From: Trichosphaerium sp. ATCC 40318
Taxonomy: Eukaryota; Discosea; Flabellinia; Trichosidae
DNA length: 64,000 bases
Direction of reading: 5' to 3'
Assembly: GCA_038496445.1 (NCBI GenBank)
Contig: JALMLS010000423.1
Location: forward strand, 124,001 to 188,000
Both the position numbers and the translations under genes were made by a program. The notes below the pieces were generated by a model, which had not been told where the DNA came from, ran no database searches, and saw nothing but the letters and a program-made list of their open reading frames with translations. This document shows, piece after piece, positions 11,897 to 23,815 of the stretch. How positions within the stretch are numbered: position 1 is the stretch's first letter; every line of letters begins with the position of its first letter.

Positions 11897-12723
11897 ATGA
11901 GCTTCTTCAGTGATCATCAGAGTGCGTATTTGTTGCAAATTAAGCATAATACTGATTTTTAAAAAGAGATTGGCGTTTTTCTCACGCTAGTGGGTACCCT
12001 TTTTACCTTCTTGGGTGTTGTAATGTTTTTGGATAGAGGTTTTTTAGCAATTGGCAACGTACGCAATAATTGGTATTTAGACGCGCTACGACGTTGTTTT
12101 TTAAGTTTAATAGCGCGTTTTACAGACTTTTGAGAGTTCCGACCTTTTTTTCTCGTGTTAATACGCTTCCTTAGCTCTCTTTTCTGTCTGGAGTTACACT
12201 ACTACTTGGTGTGAACAAGACACTACGATTTTTTATGCAGAGAAGAAAGATAAAAGGAACCTTGTGTTTCCTTGGCGGAATATTACTCGTTCTATACGGT
12301 TGGGCACTTGTTGGGTTAGCAGTAGAAATATTTGGATTTATTAACCTCTTCGGGTACGTAAAAACACAACTGAGCAGAAAAGCACGCTCACACAAAGCCT
12401 TTGAAACAAGTTTTACAATGACACTTATTTTTTTTTCCTCAATGCATCTGTATTCACTCTCTACACGCCAAAACAGCGTTTAGAGTAATTGTGGTACTTA
12501 TTTAAATCCTCCAGTTGCTCTTTGAAGTGAGTTATTCGCTTATTTCTTTCTTTTAGTGATTTTTTCCCTCAAATCCTACCTTTTGTACGTCGTATACCAT
12601 ATGTTGGCCTCATATTCGACCTACCAATAATCAAGCAGGTACGTATTGATTGTATAATAGTCTTTAAGGTTTTTATAGATTGCAGACCGCATTGTACATA
12701 ATGGAAGTGGTTTACCCGTGTAA
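11897..12723 (+). CDS. GOT1: GOT1-type vesicle transport membrane protein
   Basis: Five exons read in frame: 11897-about 11917 (MSFFSDHQ), 11967-12058, 12175-12353, 12557-12638 and 12679-12723 (stop TAA). The joined protein follows the Got1/Sft2-like family closely: QKIGV, then FTFLGVVMFLDRGFLAIGN, LSFLSGVTLLLG, TLRFFMQRRKIKGTLCFLG, GWALVGLAVEIFGFINLFG, and the Pro-rich end FFPQILPFVRRIPYVG. Four hydrophobic segments fit a tetraspan Golgi protein needed for ER-Golgi traffic. Length (about 138 aa) is normal for the family. The first intron starts GTGCGT and the third GTACGT. Confidence 0.9.
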
Positions 12724-13021
12724 ATAAATAATAAACAACAAAATACCTCTTGCATTCCATGACTACACTAATCGAAACGGGCATTCCACGTTGCAAGCGT
12801 TCTTCATTTCACATTCCTGGTCCTATCAGCAATTCATAAGGTTTACCTGTTCTCGTAGTGTTGTTTTCGTTCGATGTGCAAGTCAGATGTGTCAATCTTG
12901 GCAATACAGGTCAATTGCTTTATTTCTCTCTATCACTATCCATAACAGCAGTAGGTAACAAAACAGTAGCGCTCTAATTGATTAGAATACCGGTTTACCT
13001 GAAAGTACAGCCTATTTTACA

Positions 13022-14070
13022 ATGACCGCTCAGTACTCTCTTTCCGATATACTACGCATGAGCATGTCTGGGGAGCTTTCTGAGGCACAAATAGCTGTTT
13101 GGCTTTCAAAACGCGCAAAGAAGGCCAATGTACCACTACGCTACCTTTCGCATGAAGCTGTAACAGAGTACGTTGCTTCGTAGCAATAAAGACGTTAAAA
13201 TGACATTTGAAGGTTTGAAAAGGAGGTAAAAGAAAGCGAAGAACTAAACAAAGCAATAGAGCCTGCAATAGAGATACTAGATAGCGAGAAAGGTAATACA
13301 AACGTTGAGCTGTAAAAAAGCTAACAATTGTTCTTCAGACCCGCCTGCGCCAAAATCACCTTTAATGAAGCGAAATATGGCGTCTAAACAGAGTACGGTT
13401 GATTTTCAACTTGTAGTTCTTTGAATGCTCACAAAGCGTTGCAGAACCGGTGAGAAAGCAAACACCTAGAAAAACGCCCAAGAAAACGCCAAAAAAGACA
13501 TCACCAAAGAAAGCATCTTATTCAATCTTGATGGCTTTCGAGAAAGCTCGCACAAAGCCTAAAACACCTGTAAAGAAACCAAAGAAACCAGTGAAGCAAA
13601 TAGAACCAGTTATAGATATAATAGACTCTTCTCAAGAGATCAGTATACCAGAAATTACACAACAAAGCCTTGGAGGTAGTTCTGACTCTAATTCGATTTT
13701 TGGTGATTCTGATGATTACGATGACTTGAGCGACTTTAAGAGTATTCCAGTAACAATGACGTCAACGCCATCAAGTGTTTTTAGTGACTTTGCATCTTTT
13801 GATACTACACCAAGGACAATTATAACTCAAAAGAAAACAATCAAAAAGCAAAAGAAGAAAAAACAATCTCCAATCAAAAAAAAAACTTTAAAGGCAAAAA
13901 GCAAGTCTCCTAAAAAAGTTTCTCGAGATAAACGTACTTCTAAAACTGGAAAAAAAAGAAAATCACGTGATGAAATCAAAAAGAAGAAATCTAATGATTT
14001 TCTTGTTGACTCAGATGATGAGTCAGACTTTCAAATTTTCGCAGCTAGGAAAAAAACAAGAAAGAAATAA
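13022..14070 (+). CDS. Lys-rich nuclear protein with SPKK-type repeats
   Basis: Four exons (13022-13167, 13213-13292, 13339-13392, 13445-14070) join in frame to 301 codons plus stop. The N-terminus (SEAQIAVWLSKRAKKANVPL) is a compact basic helix faintly like the recognition helix of a homeodomain, which I cannot confirm. The long last exon is disordered: TPRKTPKKTPKKTSPKK, an acidic/Ser stretch with SDSNSIFGDSDDYDDLSDF, then Lys-rich blocks with SPIKK and SPKK, and a final SDDESDFQIF. Repeated S/TPKK motifs bind the DNA minor groove in other proteins, so a chromatin role is likely. The start could lie further upstream: a small ATG exon (MTTLIETGIPRCKRSSFHIP) is present at about 12759. Confidence 0.65.
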
Positions 14071-14355
14071 AGCTAAGGCTGCAATGCCTGTTGTACATAA
14101 CAACTTATTACTTTAACAATCACCAAAAAGTAACCACTTCATCGAGCTCTACTGGCCACTACGGGAATAAATCCAAGAGGAGCTGAAACTGCGATCAAGC
14201 AGTACTGTTAATAAATCCAGTTACTTTAATTAGTGACCATTCGTTGGGAAATACTAGACCAGACCACATTAGGTACAAGCAGACACCATTTGCCAGAGTA
14301 ACCATTTTGTGTCAGTGATGCTATGTAGTGCGTGTTAAGCCACTAACTCCAGATA

Positions 14356-15183
14356 ATGGGAAACAGCAACAGAAAGCCCGCTCCTAAAGATCTAAGCGCT
14401 CTAGAAAACCTTCCTAATGAGCTCAGTACGCATTATATTGAGTACTTAGAGGATAAAGACAGACACAGTGCTGCAGCTAGCTGTAAGCACCTTAAACAGC
14501 TAATATACGAATACGTTGGGTATAAACGAGTAAATCTGAAGTACATTTCTTCAAATGACGTCGCAAAGTATAAAGGCTTCCTTCTTCGATCAGAGATAGA
14601 TGCTACAAGCGCAACAGATGAAGATTTGAAGATTTTAGTAGGCGCTAGACATGTAAATCTAAAAGGGAACAAGAAGGTCACTGACGAGGGCATAAGTCAC
14701 TTGAAGGGTGTTTATTCGATCAACCTTTGTAATACAAAGGTAACAAACAAAGGTGTCATTGCTCTAGCTGGTGCTCATACAGTAAACCTTAACGGATGTT
14801 ACCGTGTATCAGGTTTCGCTATAAAATCTCTTGCTGGAGCTCATATACTTCGCTTGAACAATACAGATATATCAGACGCTACAATAAAACAACTGGTTGG
14901 TGTGCACGTGATAGATCTTTGTCTTACGAGTGTTACAGACGAAGGTGTTGCTGCTCTTGCAAGCAGCGAGAATCTCAAATGTATTAATCTTCAGAAAACA
15001 AAAGTTACTGATGAAGGCATGAAGCACCTTTCAAACGTTCATACTGTTGACATTAGCTACACTGGTATAACAGATAAAGGCTTGGCATACCTCAAAGATG
15101 TTCACATTTTAGACTTGAGCGGATGTGAAGGAATTACTGAAGAAGGTAAAAAATTGTTAAACGCACAAAGCATATCAGGATAG
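14356..15183 (+). CDS. F-box/LRR protein (intronless)
   Basis: Single exon of 275 codons from ATG 14356. An F-box-like segment (ALENLPNELSTHYIEYLED, residues about 15-60) is followed by I/VGY and then about nine LRRs of 21-22 residues (e.g. VTDEGISHLKGVYSINL, VTDEGMKHLSNVHTVDI). Repeats are more diverged than in the gene at 209-1921, so this is an older copy. Role by family: SCF substrate adaptor, inferred. No intron, unlike the genes on both sides. Confidence 0.85.
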   Translation: MGNSNRKPAPKDLSALENLPNELSTHYIEYLEDKDRHSAAASCKHLKQLIYEYVGYKRVNLKYISSNDVAKYKGFLLRSEIDATSATDEDLKILVGARHVNLKGNKKVTDEGISHLKGVYSINLCNTKVTNKGVIALAGAHTVNLNGCYRVSGFAIKSLAGAHILRLNNTDISDATIKQLVGVHVIDLCLTSVTDEGVAALASSENLKCINLQKTKVTDEGMKHLSNVHTVDISYTGITDKGLAYLKDVHILDLSGCEGITEEGKKLLNAQSISG

Positions 15184-15498
15184 ATGTGCACATCGCTATC
15201 TCACATTGTAGAATAAACAGATTCTTTCACGACCCAAATAGAATTAACATATTACACATTTCAGGCGATAAATACCAAATTAACACTTTTATAAACAAGT
15301 CAAATAAACCCCTTAACAATTCTTGTTTTTTTGATAATTATCCAGAATCTCGGAGTACACTAAATGTACAAAGGTGCTGCACATACATGGCGAGCAAAGT
15401 AAACATGACATTATGTGAAACTCTGAAAATGGTAAAAAAATTTGTACAGTCAAGACCGGCCTCTAATTTTCATTGTACAATTCCGTACTACGCTCGAC
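15184..15498. other. intergenic region upstream of the GH38 gene
   Basis: No gene seen. It contains the promoter and leader of the mannosidase gene. Confidence 0.4.
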
Positions 15499-18400
15499 AT
15501 GCCACACAGTACAATATGGGTTGCTATTATAGCTATAGCAGCTGTATTAGTTCTGTCTAGTAGTGTTAAACTGTCTCCGAAGGAGAAAAAGCTACGTGAC
15601 AAATTAGAAATACCGTTGGACGTCCAAAAAGTACGTAATAATACATAAAACCAATGTTTTAATCCGTTTTAGGTTTGTTTATTTGGCATGGCTGCCCACA
15701 TGGACTGGGATTGGTTAAACTGGTTTCCAACGCTTTTAACTGGTAAAAATCCGCCTGACGAAGCTGGACAATTCAGTTATGGTACAACAGACAGGATTTT
15801 ATGAATATTTAGCGTAAATCGCCTGTATTCACTTTTTTTACGCTATAATAGACCCAAACCAGAGTCCTCAGTTCGTACAACGCATTTTATCACTTGCTTC
15901 TTCTCTACTAGAAAAAGAGAGCTCGTACATCTACTCTGTTTGTGAGATGGGTTTTTTGAAAGGTTTTGCTGAAATAGAGCCAGAATTGTTCGACGCAATG
16001 AAAAAATCAGGTAGAATGCGTATTGTTGGTGGAGGCACGTGATCATCATTTTTAAATGTAGCTAAATTTTTTTTTTCTTTTCTTGTCGTTTTCGAATGAA
16101 ACTCGTTTTATTCACTTTTTCTTCAAGGTATAACGTCGCCTGGTATGTACAATGAACTTGGGGTAATTGATTAGGTAATGCTAACAACACCTTGATTTTT
16201 AGATAACTTGTTACCTCACGGTGAAGCTTTTATTCGCAATTTTTTGTTGGGTTTGGAGTTTCTTGATGAGAATAAAATAGAATGGACTCAAAAGGTATCC
16301 TGCATTAGTCGTTATATTTCTGATAATAATCTAGGTATGGCTTCCTGATAACTTCGGTCACGATTCTCAACTCCCAATTGTACTACAAGCCATGGTGAGC
16401 CAAGAACAATCATCGACCTGTGTATGTTTTAACTTTTTTTTTAAGGATGCTGAAGGTGTTGGTTTTGCGCGAGTTAGTGGTTCATGCCTTCAAGGTATAT
16501 TGATATTCCATTCGAAACAATGATGCAATTATGTGTATAGGGCCTGGAGCTGTAAAACCAGGGACAAGGACAGCGTTCGACCTCCTTCTTGATGAGAAAA
16601 CTGGAGGCGTTGATTTTTGGTGGGAAGCAACAGATGGTAACATGCCTCACTGTCATTTAACAAAATAACACAGATACCAGGCTCTAAAGTTTTCTCTCAC
16701 TTTCTAGAAGCCCATTACTCCCAAGGATGGAATATTGATGCTATTTCAAGAGCGTAAGATGACACGAAACACAAATATTTTCCGTTTAATTTTTTTTCAA
16801 AATAGATACAACAATGTCACAGAATTACGCTACTGTGATAATACATACCTAGCCACATCTCCAACTGAACAAATATCATCTTATTTAAGGGTTAATCAAC
16901 CAACAGCTGCTTCAAGTACCAGTTACGTTCATGTATCAAACGATTTCGCTCTTCCAAAGAAAGACTTATTAAAAGCACGTGTTTGGGAAACAAATTAACA
17001 TCAAGAGCCGTTCTCATCAATTTTTTAGTATTTGAGCGATTGGAATACCGCAAACAACGACTCAGATACTCATATTACTATGGCGAGCTTTTCAGAATAC
17101 GCTGATATGGTGGTCGCTGCAGATGAAAAACAACCTGGTAAGTCCAACTTATGTGTTTCCCTACAAATGCCTTTAATGACTTATGTTAGGTTTATTGAAA
17201 ACGAGAAGCCACCATGGTACCTCACCAACAACTTCATTCGTAGCAGCTCCATACTGGTACAACCAAAATCCTCAAAGAATCTACAACCTACAAAAGCAGC
17301 TAAACAATTTTTTTAGGATGGGTTTTTATGCATCTAGAATGCTCCTTAAATACTATCATTACGAAACATCACGTGCACTAATGACAGCTGAAATTTTTGA
17401 GCGTATCACGTGTAAAGTACAATCTGTATGCTACAGTGATGCGTTAGCTGAAGGGTGGAGCCAATTAATGCCTAGTACACATCACGATTGTACGTCCATT
17501 ACCTTCGCTCCTTAAACATCATAACATTGCCTTAACATTACCTTATTACAGATATAACTGGCACAGCTACTGATTGGGTATATAAAAGCAGTTACAAAGG
17601 AAAGGATGGAGAGCAGTTAGCACTTAGTAAAACAGCATACAACACGGCAAAATTAACACTAAAAAATGTGTTAAACTCTTTGAGTAACTCAATAAGAGCA
17701 ACAAAGGGTGATTTATTAGTATGTCCTTTTTTTTATTTCTTGTCTGTCTACAAACTAAGATTTACTCTTATTACAGGTATTCAATCCAAACGGAAATTTT
17801 AGTACTGGTATTGTTTCAATGTCAGGAGACTATCCTGGTGCTCCTAAACCGGATCAAATCGCTGCAAATGGCGATCGTTTAAACCTCGTTTCGAATGTTC
17901 CATCAATGGGGTGGAAGACACTTACCAGTACTCAGCCTACGTTTAGTGGTACACCAGTAAAAGCATATACCAAAGATGGCGCACAAGTCCTGGAGAATGA
18001 ACTTATGGTTGTTGTACTAAATCACACGTGCGCTTTTTAATTAACCGGGTTTTTTTTCGATGTTGGAGATATTTTACTCATTTGTGCTCATCTAGAACTA
18101 ACGGATATGGTATTATCTCTATCACTGATAAACATGATGGTAAAGAAGTATTGGGTGGACCATCTAACTTGATATCAACGTTTTCAGATGGTTTGTTTTT
18201 GATTTCTTTTCTTGTTCTTATTATTCAATTAGCTGGAAATATTTACGTGTACGGTTATGAAGGACAATGCAACCCAGAGTTCGCAAATCAGAAGTTAAAA
18301 AGCACTTTCTCGCATGCCTCTATTACTGAACAGGGGCCTATTCGCGCAACAGTATCTGCTAAGGTACACGCTTCCTTTTTCTGACATAAACTTCTAACAA

Positions 18401-19839
18401 TGTACCTAGCAATACCTCTTTTTCGCTTCAGGCACAGAAAGCAAACATGATCTAGAATTCAGTCTTGTTGCAGGCACGTGTTAATAACGTTATTACAACG
18501 TGTTTTTCTTATTTCTTTATAGGCGAACCTATCCTAAGAATATCTGTTTCTGGATCTGCTAATGCAGCTACAAGTGTGTTCGCAACTTTTAAGTTTGCCA
18601 ACACTACTTCGTTTATGGTTCGTATTACCTTGTTTTTTGAATGATGTTTAATCGCTTTATTCCTATAGGGACATGGTACACCACTTCATTGGGATATGAA
18701 AGAAGCTTGGCCATATGGCCAGGGAACATCATTCAACGCAGTGATGCATGCAACACATAACTATGTTGTTGCTTATGATAAAGAAAAAAAACCGCTCGGC
18801 GCAATTTATCACGGAGGAATACCTGCATGGGGAGTAAACGTAGTAGATGGTAACTTATATGGGTAAGTAGCTTTAAACCAAACCATAACAAGAGGACTAC
18901 TCTATTTATTCCTCAAGCAATGTCAAAGAGATTACAACGTAGTCCTACTAACTTTGTTTCTTGATAGAAACTTGATGAGAAATAATCCAAATAGTTACTG
19001 TGATGGAAAGGTAAGAGAAATGCCATTCTTGTATTTCTTAATCTAACAAACGAGTAAGGGTGCTAATGGTGGTGATTTTGATAACCACACGCTTACTTAT
19101 GCACTAAGAATTCCTTCTTCTTTGCCTTCAATGGGTACTTTGTAATAGAGGTAAACAACCTTGTAATTAACGAATATTTCTTCTTAGAGAGTGGACAGCT
19201 TCTTGTTGAATCTAAGTCTTACCACACTCCTTTGATTGGTCTTCATTCTAATGGATCTACTACATCAACTAAACTTCCAGAAGTGTTTTCTCTAGTGACT
19301 GTACGAATCTTAAGAGCGCCTTACACATCTTGCTCAACACTTTCGTTGGTTTTTATTTAACCAAACACAAGTATTTATGATATTAGAAAGGTGTCCATAA
19401 GACACACAAATTGTGGATTTCTTTGGTTTTTTTTTCAGGATTTCACGTGAATTAATATCCAATATTTAGGTTGAAAAACCTGCGATGGTTACAGCTGTTA
19501 AGGAAGGTTCGGATAAGTCCAAATCTATTCTTAGACTATACCAACCAACAAACAAACCTGTAAAGGTTCATGTTGATCTTAATCCATACTTATGGCCTTC
19601 AAAAACAACACAGGTACACCACAACTCTACTCCAATAATTCACGTGATTTTTTTCTGAAAAACAAAACTTTGATCAATTTCAACAGTTCTTTGCGCAGGC
19701 CCACTGCTTCCTATTTCTTATATTTTTGCAGGTTTACCTCGTATCAGCTGTTGAACGACCATTTAAAAACACAGGAGTACAAATTATAAATACTAATGTA
19801 ACCATGCAATACTCTCTTGCTACTTTGATGCTTGAGTAA
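15499..19839 (+). CDS. GH38-family alpha-mannosidase, membrane-anchored
   Basis: Large spliced gene from ATG 15499 (hydrophobic signal anchor, IWVAIIAIAAVLVLSSSV) to TAA at 19837-19839. Glycoside hydrolase 38 marks in order: AHMDWDWLNWFP (metal-site His-Asp, about 15694), LPDNFGHDSQLP (about 16341, holding the Asp expected as nucleophile), DTHITMASFSEYADMVV (about 17065), a beta-rich C-terminal half (FSLVAGEPILRISVSG, about 18460-18570) and NPNSYCDGKGANGGDFDNHT (about 18980-19085). It probably trims mannose from glycans in the Golgi or lysosomal system as a type II membrane protein. At least three introns use the GCACGTG donor (16035, 16975, 18474), each confirmed by frame and motif continuity. 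Exon borders elsewhere are approximate. Confidence 0.85.
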
Positions 19840-20417
19840 AATCGAGTTTTAAATGACTTTAAAAATAAAAGGTCAACTACACTGGATAGAGTCTTCACTG
19901 CACAATAGAAAACAAATTAAAATGCTGTATCTGCATCATAGTTGTGTGTAATTATTCCGAAATATCAAAAATTAACGTCAGCAAGACGCTCTTAGAACAA
20001 GCTCATATAGAGCATATAAATTATATTGCCAGAATTTTGCCATGTATCTTGCGTTTGCTGTGCTTTCAACATGTGGTAATTTTTTTTTGATGTTTGCTGA
20101 CACTATTCAAGGAAACAATAATCCTTCTCACAACTATTCCTACAAAACGAGCAAACAAAGTGGAATGAGCTAATAATAACTCGATTGTTAACTAACACCT
20201 CACAAACGTCGTACTAAGTTTTTTTTTTTTGAGATTTATCACGTTTTTTGGGAGTTCACAAACTATCTCCGTTAATAAGATCTTTTTCATCAGCGGTTTG
20301 ATTTTTTTAAAACCTATTGTACTTACTACATAACGATACTATGGTAAAACACCGGTAGTTGTTTGGCTTGTGTAAACAAATTTATTTTCAAATGGTTTTG
20401 CGTTGATGCTCGAAGCG
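19840..20417. other. intergenic stretch between GH38 and Kazal-like genes
   Basis: Convergent 3' ends of two genes. T-runs and AT-rich sequence only; no gene recognised. Confidence 0.4.
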
Positions 20418-20745
20418 TTATACGTTTGCGAACATACGTTTACGCGCGGTAGCACTGGCTGCCCTATTAACAGGGACACAACAGTCAGTAATATCGCAAA
20501 CTGTGGTACCAGCTTCGCAAGCGTCACACCTATGAACGCATTGTTAGTTTACGTTAGGAGAAAGTACGTGTAGTGAATCTCTTGCTCAGATAACTCTGAT
20601 CATACGCACATGTTTGCATACACCACACCATCGCAACCACATACTTGTGCATCCGATGAAGGGCATGTGGGACATGTAGGCATGACACCACCGGAAACGT
20701 ATACTATAAACAAGGCCTTATGGTGTAAGTAAATACGTAAGGAGA
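20418..20745 (-). CDS. small Cys-rich secreted protein, Kazal-like
   Basis: Two exons are visible. The upstream exon, from about 20745 to 20616, encodes ALFIVYVSGGV then CPTCPSSDAQVCGCDGVVYA, with the VCGCDG..Y.N.C core of Kazal-type inhibitor domains. The downstream exon (20530-20418, TAA) encodes CDACEAGTTVCDITDCC and ends ARKRMFANV. A paralogue with the same exon pattern lies at 45049-45362 on the other strand. Kazal domains usually inhibit serine proteases; here the cysteine pattern is short and atypical, so function is only suggested. The start codon is not settled and the exon junction leaves a frame ambiguity, in both copies alike. Confidence 0.55.
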
Positions 20746-21073
20746 AAAGATACGTACAAAGCAAAGTAATAGAAGTGTGTTCATGTTTATTATTTTGAGA
20801 TGTATTTGATTGGTCAATTGAAATCACGTGACAAAACGGGCTGAAACGTGATTTAACGGTACGGGGTTTTTTTCGTTTAAAACTCCTAACAAATGATTCT
20901 CTGTGTAACATGTGGTGATGCTCAATGATTTAAAACTATCGACTAAGTGGTTCGTGAGAGGCCGAGATATAGTGACCACTTGTAAGTTAATTAATCAGAC
21001 ATTACTGTCGGATAACGTTCAGCGAGTGATTTATTACGCTTATGGCGTAGTGGTTTAGATTCGTTTATTTGAC

Positions 21074-23267
21074 TTACAACACTTTAACATAGAAGTGTGG
21101 TTCTGTTTTGAACTTATTTACGCTTGCATATTCAACCTCCATTGAGTTTGGTACCTCCGTCTCTGTCCAAGAAAATTTCTGAACAAAACAAGAAAGTGCT
21201 TTATGCAAAATAATTTTTGCAATACGTTGTCCAGGACAACGTCTTACTCCCTGACTATAAATCTCATTCAATAAACGAAATATGCCAAGTAATTACATAC
21301 CCAAAAGGATTTATGTGTATCGGAGGATCATCCCATCTTGATGGATCAAACACTTTCGGATTCTTCCAAATCGTATCACTTAGGCATTCATATTGATGTA
21401 AAAGTTGGATTATTGCCTTTTCACAACAGTTAAGGTCAAAACTATATTGGTATACAACGCCGTACGCCTTTTGGTATTGTATACCCTCCAAGTTCAACTC
21501 TTTCTCTGGCTTTATGAGAGACCAACAGAGGTAGAATTGGTTGGAACCTGAATACCTCCAAAATGAACTTTCTGAGATACGGTACGTTTTGCAGCTCCTT
21601 TATGACCATTAGCTTTGAAATAATAATAAGTTATAATGTTACATACTTTTAATGGAGTTTCTTCAATGTCAATATCTTTGACGGCTTCTCTAAGCTTTGC
21701 TTGTACATCCGGATATTTAGCTAAAATAGTCACAGCACTATCAAAAAAAGCAAATTAAAAAAGTATCACAAGCAAAACAACGTCAATAAACCATGTGTTG
21801 CAGCCAAGAAAAAAAATAAAAATAAGAGTGTGAATAGGTTGCCCATACAACACGATCTAGTGTCAGCTGACAAGCCAGTAGTATGTAAAAGAAGAAAAAA
21901 ACAAGAAAAGTAAAGTCCTTGTACCTCTGAAGTGTATGTGCGGTAGTATCAAAACCTGCTCCTATTATTTCAGTCAACAGAGGAACAATTACTTCATTAG
22001 TCTTCTCCGGCAACTCTGAGAAAATAATATCCAACCAATGACGATTAACGCCCTGTTTGTAGGTTTTGCGCTGACCTTCTATAATGCTCATAAAAAGGTC
22101 ATCTCTTTTCTTTAAAATATCCATACAATACTTCACCTACACGTATTTAACAAATTGTTACTATACCCTGTACTAAGTCACTTACTCTTTGTCTCTCGAA
22201 CACAGCGAGAGGAGCATATAAATCCTCCAGAAAAGGCATAAATACGTCGTCAATTACTTTTGCCACAAGATGGAATACATTTGCAATGTCTTCGTTTGGA
22301 TGATTCCATCCTCTCTTATTTAGAACAAGTTTTGAAATAACATTGAATGTTAATGCGAATGATAAGTCCTTTCCTGTTACTTGTTCTTTGTTAGCTGCCT
22401 TTTTTGCTAACCTTTCCAACACGTCTTTAATTTCAAAGGCGATAATCGGTTTGATGTGCTAACATAGTTATTTCGAGGCCTTTTTGGGTTCTTTTGCGTA
22501 CTTTCATGCCTGACCCTGATACAAAGTGATTGCTGAACAGTTTTCTGTATGTTTTATGATACTCATTGTGATCAGAAAGCGCCACAGCTAAAGAGAGCTC
22601 AAAAAAATATCCACAATAAGTGAAAGGTACCTCCTTTGGGATCAAGTACATAGTTCATACGCAACGCCTTGAGTTCTTCCCTCGGTCTAAGCGGTCAATC
22701 AAGAAACGAACCCTTATTTGAACAAGTCCCGTACCTATCGGACATAACTGCACGGTGTTTAACACAGGCCTCCCTTATCAACTTTGGATCAGCGATAAAA
22801 ACCATCTACAACAGGTGTCAACTTGTTGGCACGTGATATGTAATGTTTATCATCTTACCGTATTTTTACCAAATTGCATACTGAATATACCTCCAAGGGT
22901 ATTTGTAAAAGCCATAGCAGTCCTTCAATACAAAAGAAGTGAGTACTGCGAACAAAAACAACAAAAGAAATCACATTGGCGCGTGCTACTAAAAAATTCT
23001 ACTTTATAGAAGCGTTTCTCATATCTACTCTTTTGCTTGCAAAGAAATTATCAACAAAAGTAATAGTTTTTGCTCAAGTGGCGGTTTTTTGACAACATAA
23101 ATCACGTACTTGACCATGTCCTTAGGGTTAGTCCATAAATGAGCGTGTCCAATTATTGGTAAGCTTATAGGACTTGGAGGAAGGTTCATAGCTTTGTTAC
23201 GTATATTCTTATATACAGTACATACAACGAACAAAACAATAGCTACAAGAGTGATGAGAAGCCACAT
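21074..23267 (-). CDS. cytochrome P450
   Basis: Spliced gene starting at ATG 23267 with a membrane anchor (LLITLVAIVLFVVCTVYK) and the Pro-rich hinge LPPSPISLPIIGHAHLW. Further exons give helix C/D-like sequence (about 22430-22650), FNVISKLVLNKRGW (about 22330), the I-helix oxygen-binding motif LTEIIGAGFDTTAHTLQ (about 21930-21990), SDTIWKNPKVFDPSRWDDPP (about 21330-21400) and the haem loop YSQGVRRCPGQRIA (about 21210-21262) with the Cys thiolate ligand. These are the standard landmarks of an ER-bound monooxygenase; the substrate cannot be guessed. The last exon ends at 21074. Confidence 0.88.
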
Positions 23268-23815
23268 GACAATGTATCTTTCTTGGACAAGCTACATTCT
23301 CGGTTATACTTTGTAATTCTGATATGTCAAACACGTACTGTTGTATGCTTTTACAGAGTCTTTCTACTGTATAGGTTACGTGGCCACTAACTTTCAGTGT
23401 GGAGACGAATGATAGATGCACCCAATTCTCAATCAATTGACATGTGAACCAATACGTTCACTCATATTTCTCTTCATAACAAGGTATGTCGATTAGCTAG
23501 CTCACGGATTATGAACATTCAAAATAGGCAGGGCAGATATATATGAGAAAATGGGAACGAGGAAACCCATCATTACCCGTGTCATTTTCTGTAACTTTTA
23601 ACTTTAGTATGTTCTTATTAAGTACTTTGTAAATAACAAAACGGTATGCATTTGATTTTATCGCACATGAAAGCTGACAAGACTGTCCATACCTGTGCTC
23701 GGACTTTCCATCCTAAACAACATGTTAGCACAAAAATATGGCGATAATATGAGCATAATACAAGATTAAGTAGCATGGGAATGTGTAAGCTAAAGGTGAC
23801 CTTTATGTGGGCTTT
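23268..23815. other. intergenic stretch between phosphatase and P450 genes
   Basis: Region upstream of the P450 start and downstream of the phosphatase stop. No gene recognised. Confidence 0.4.
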
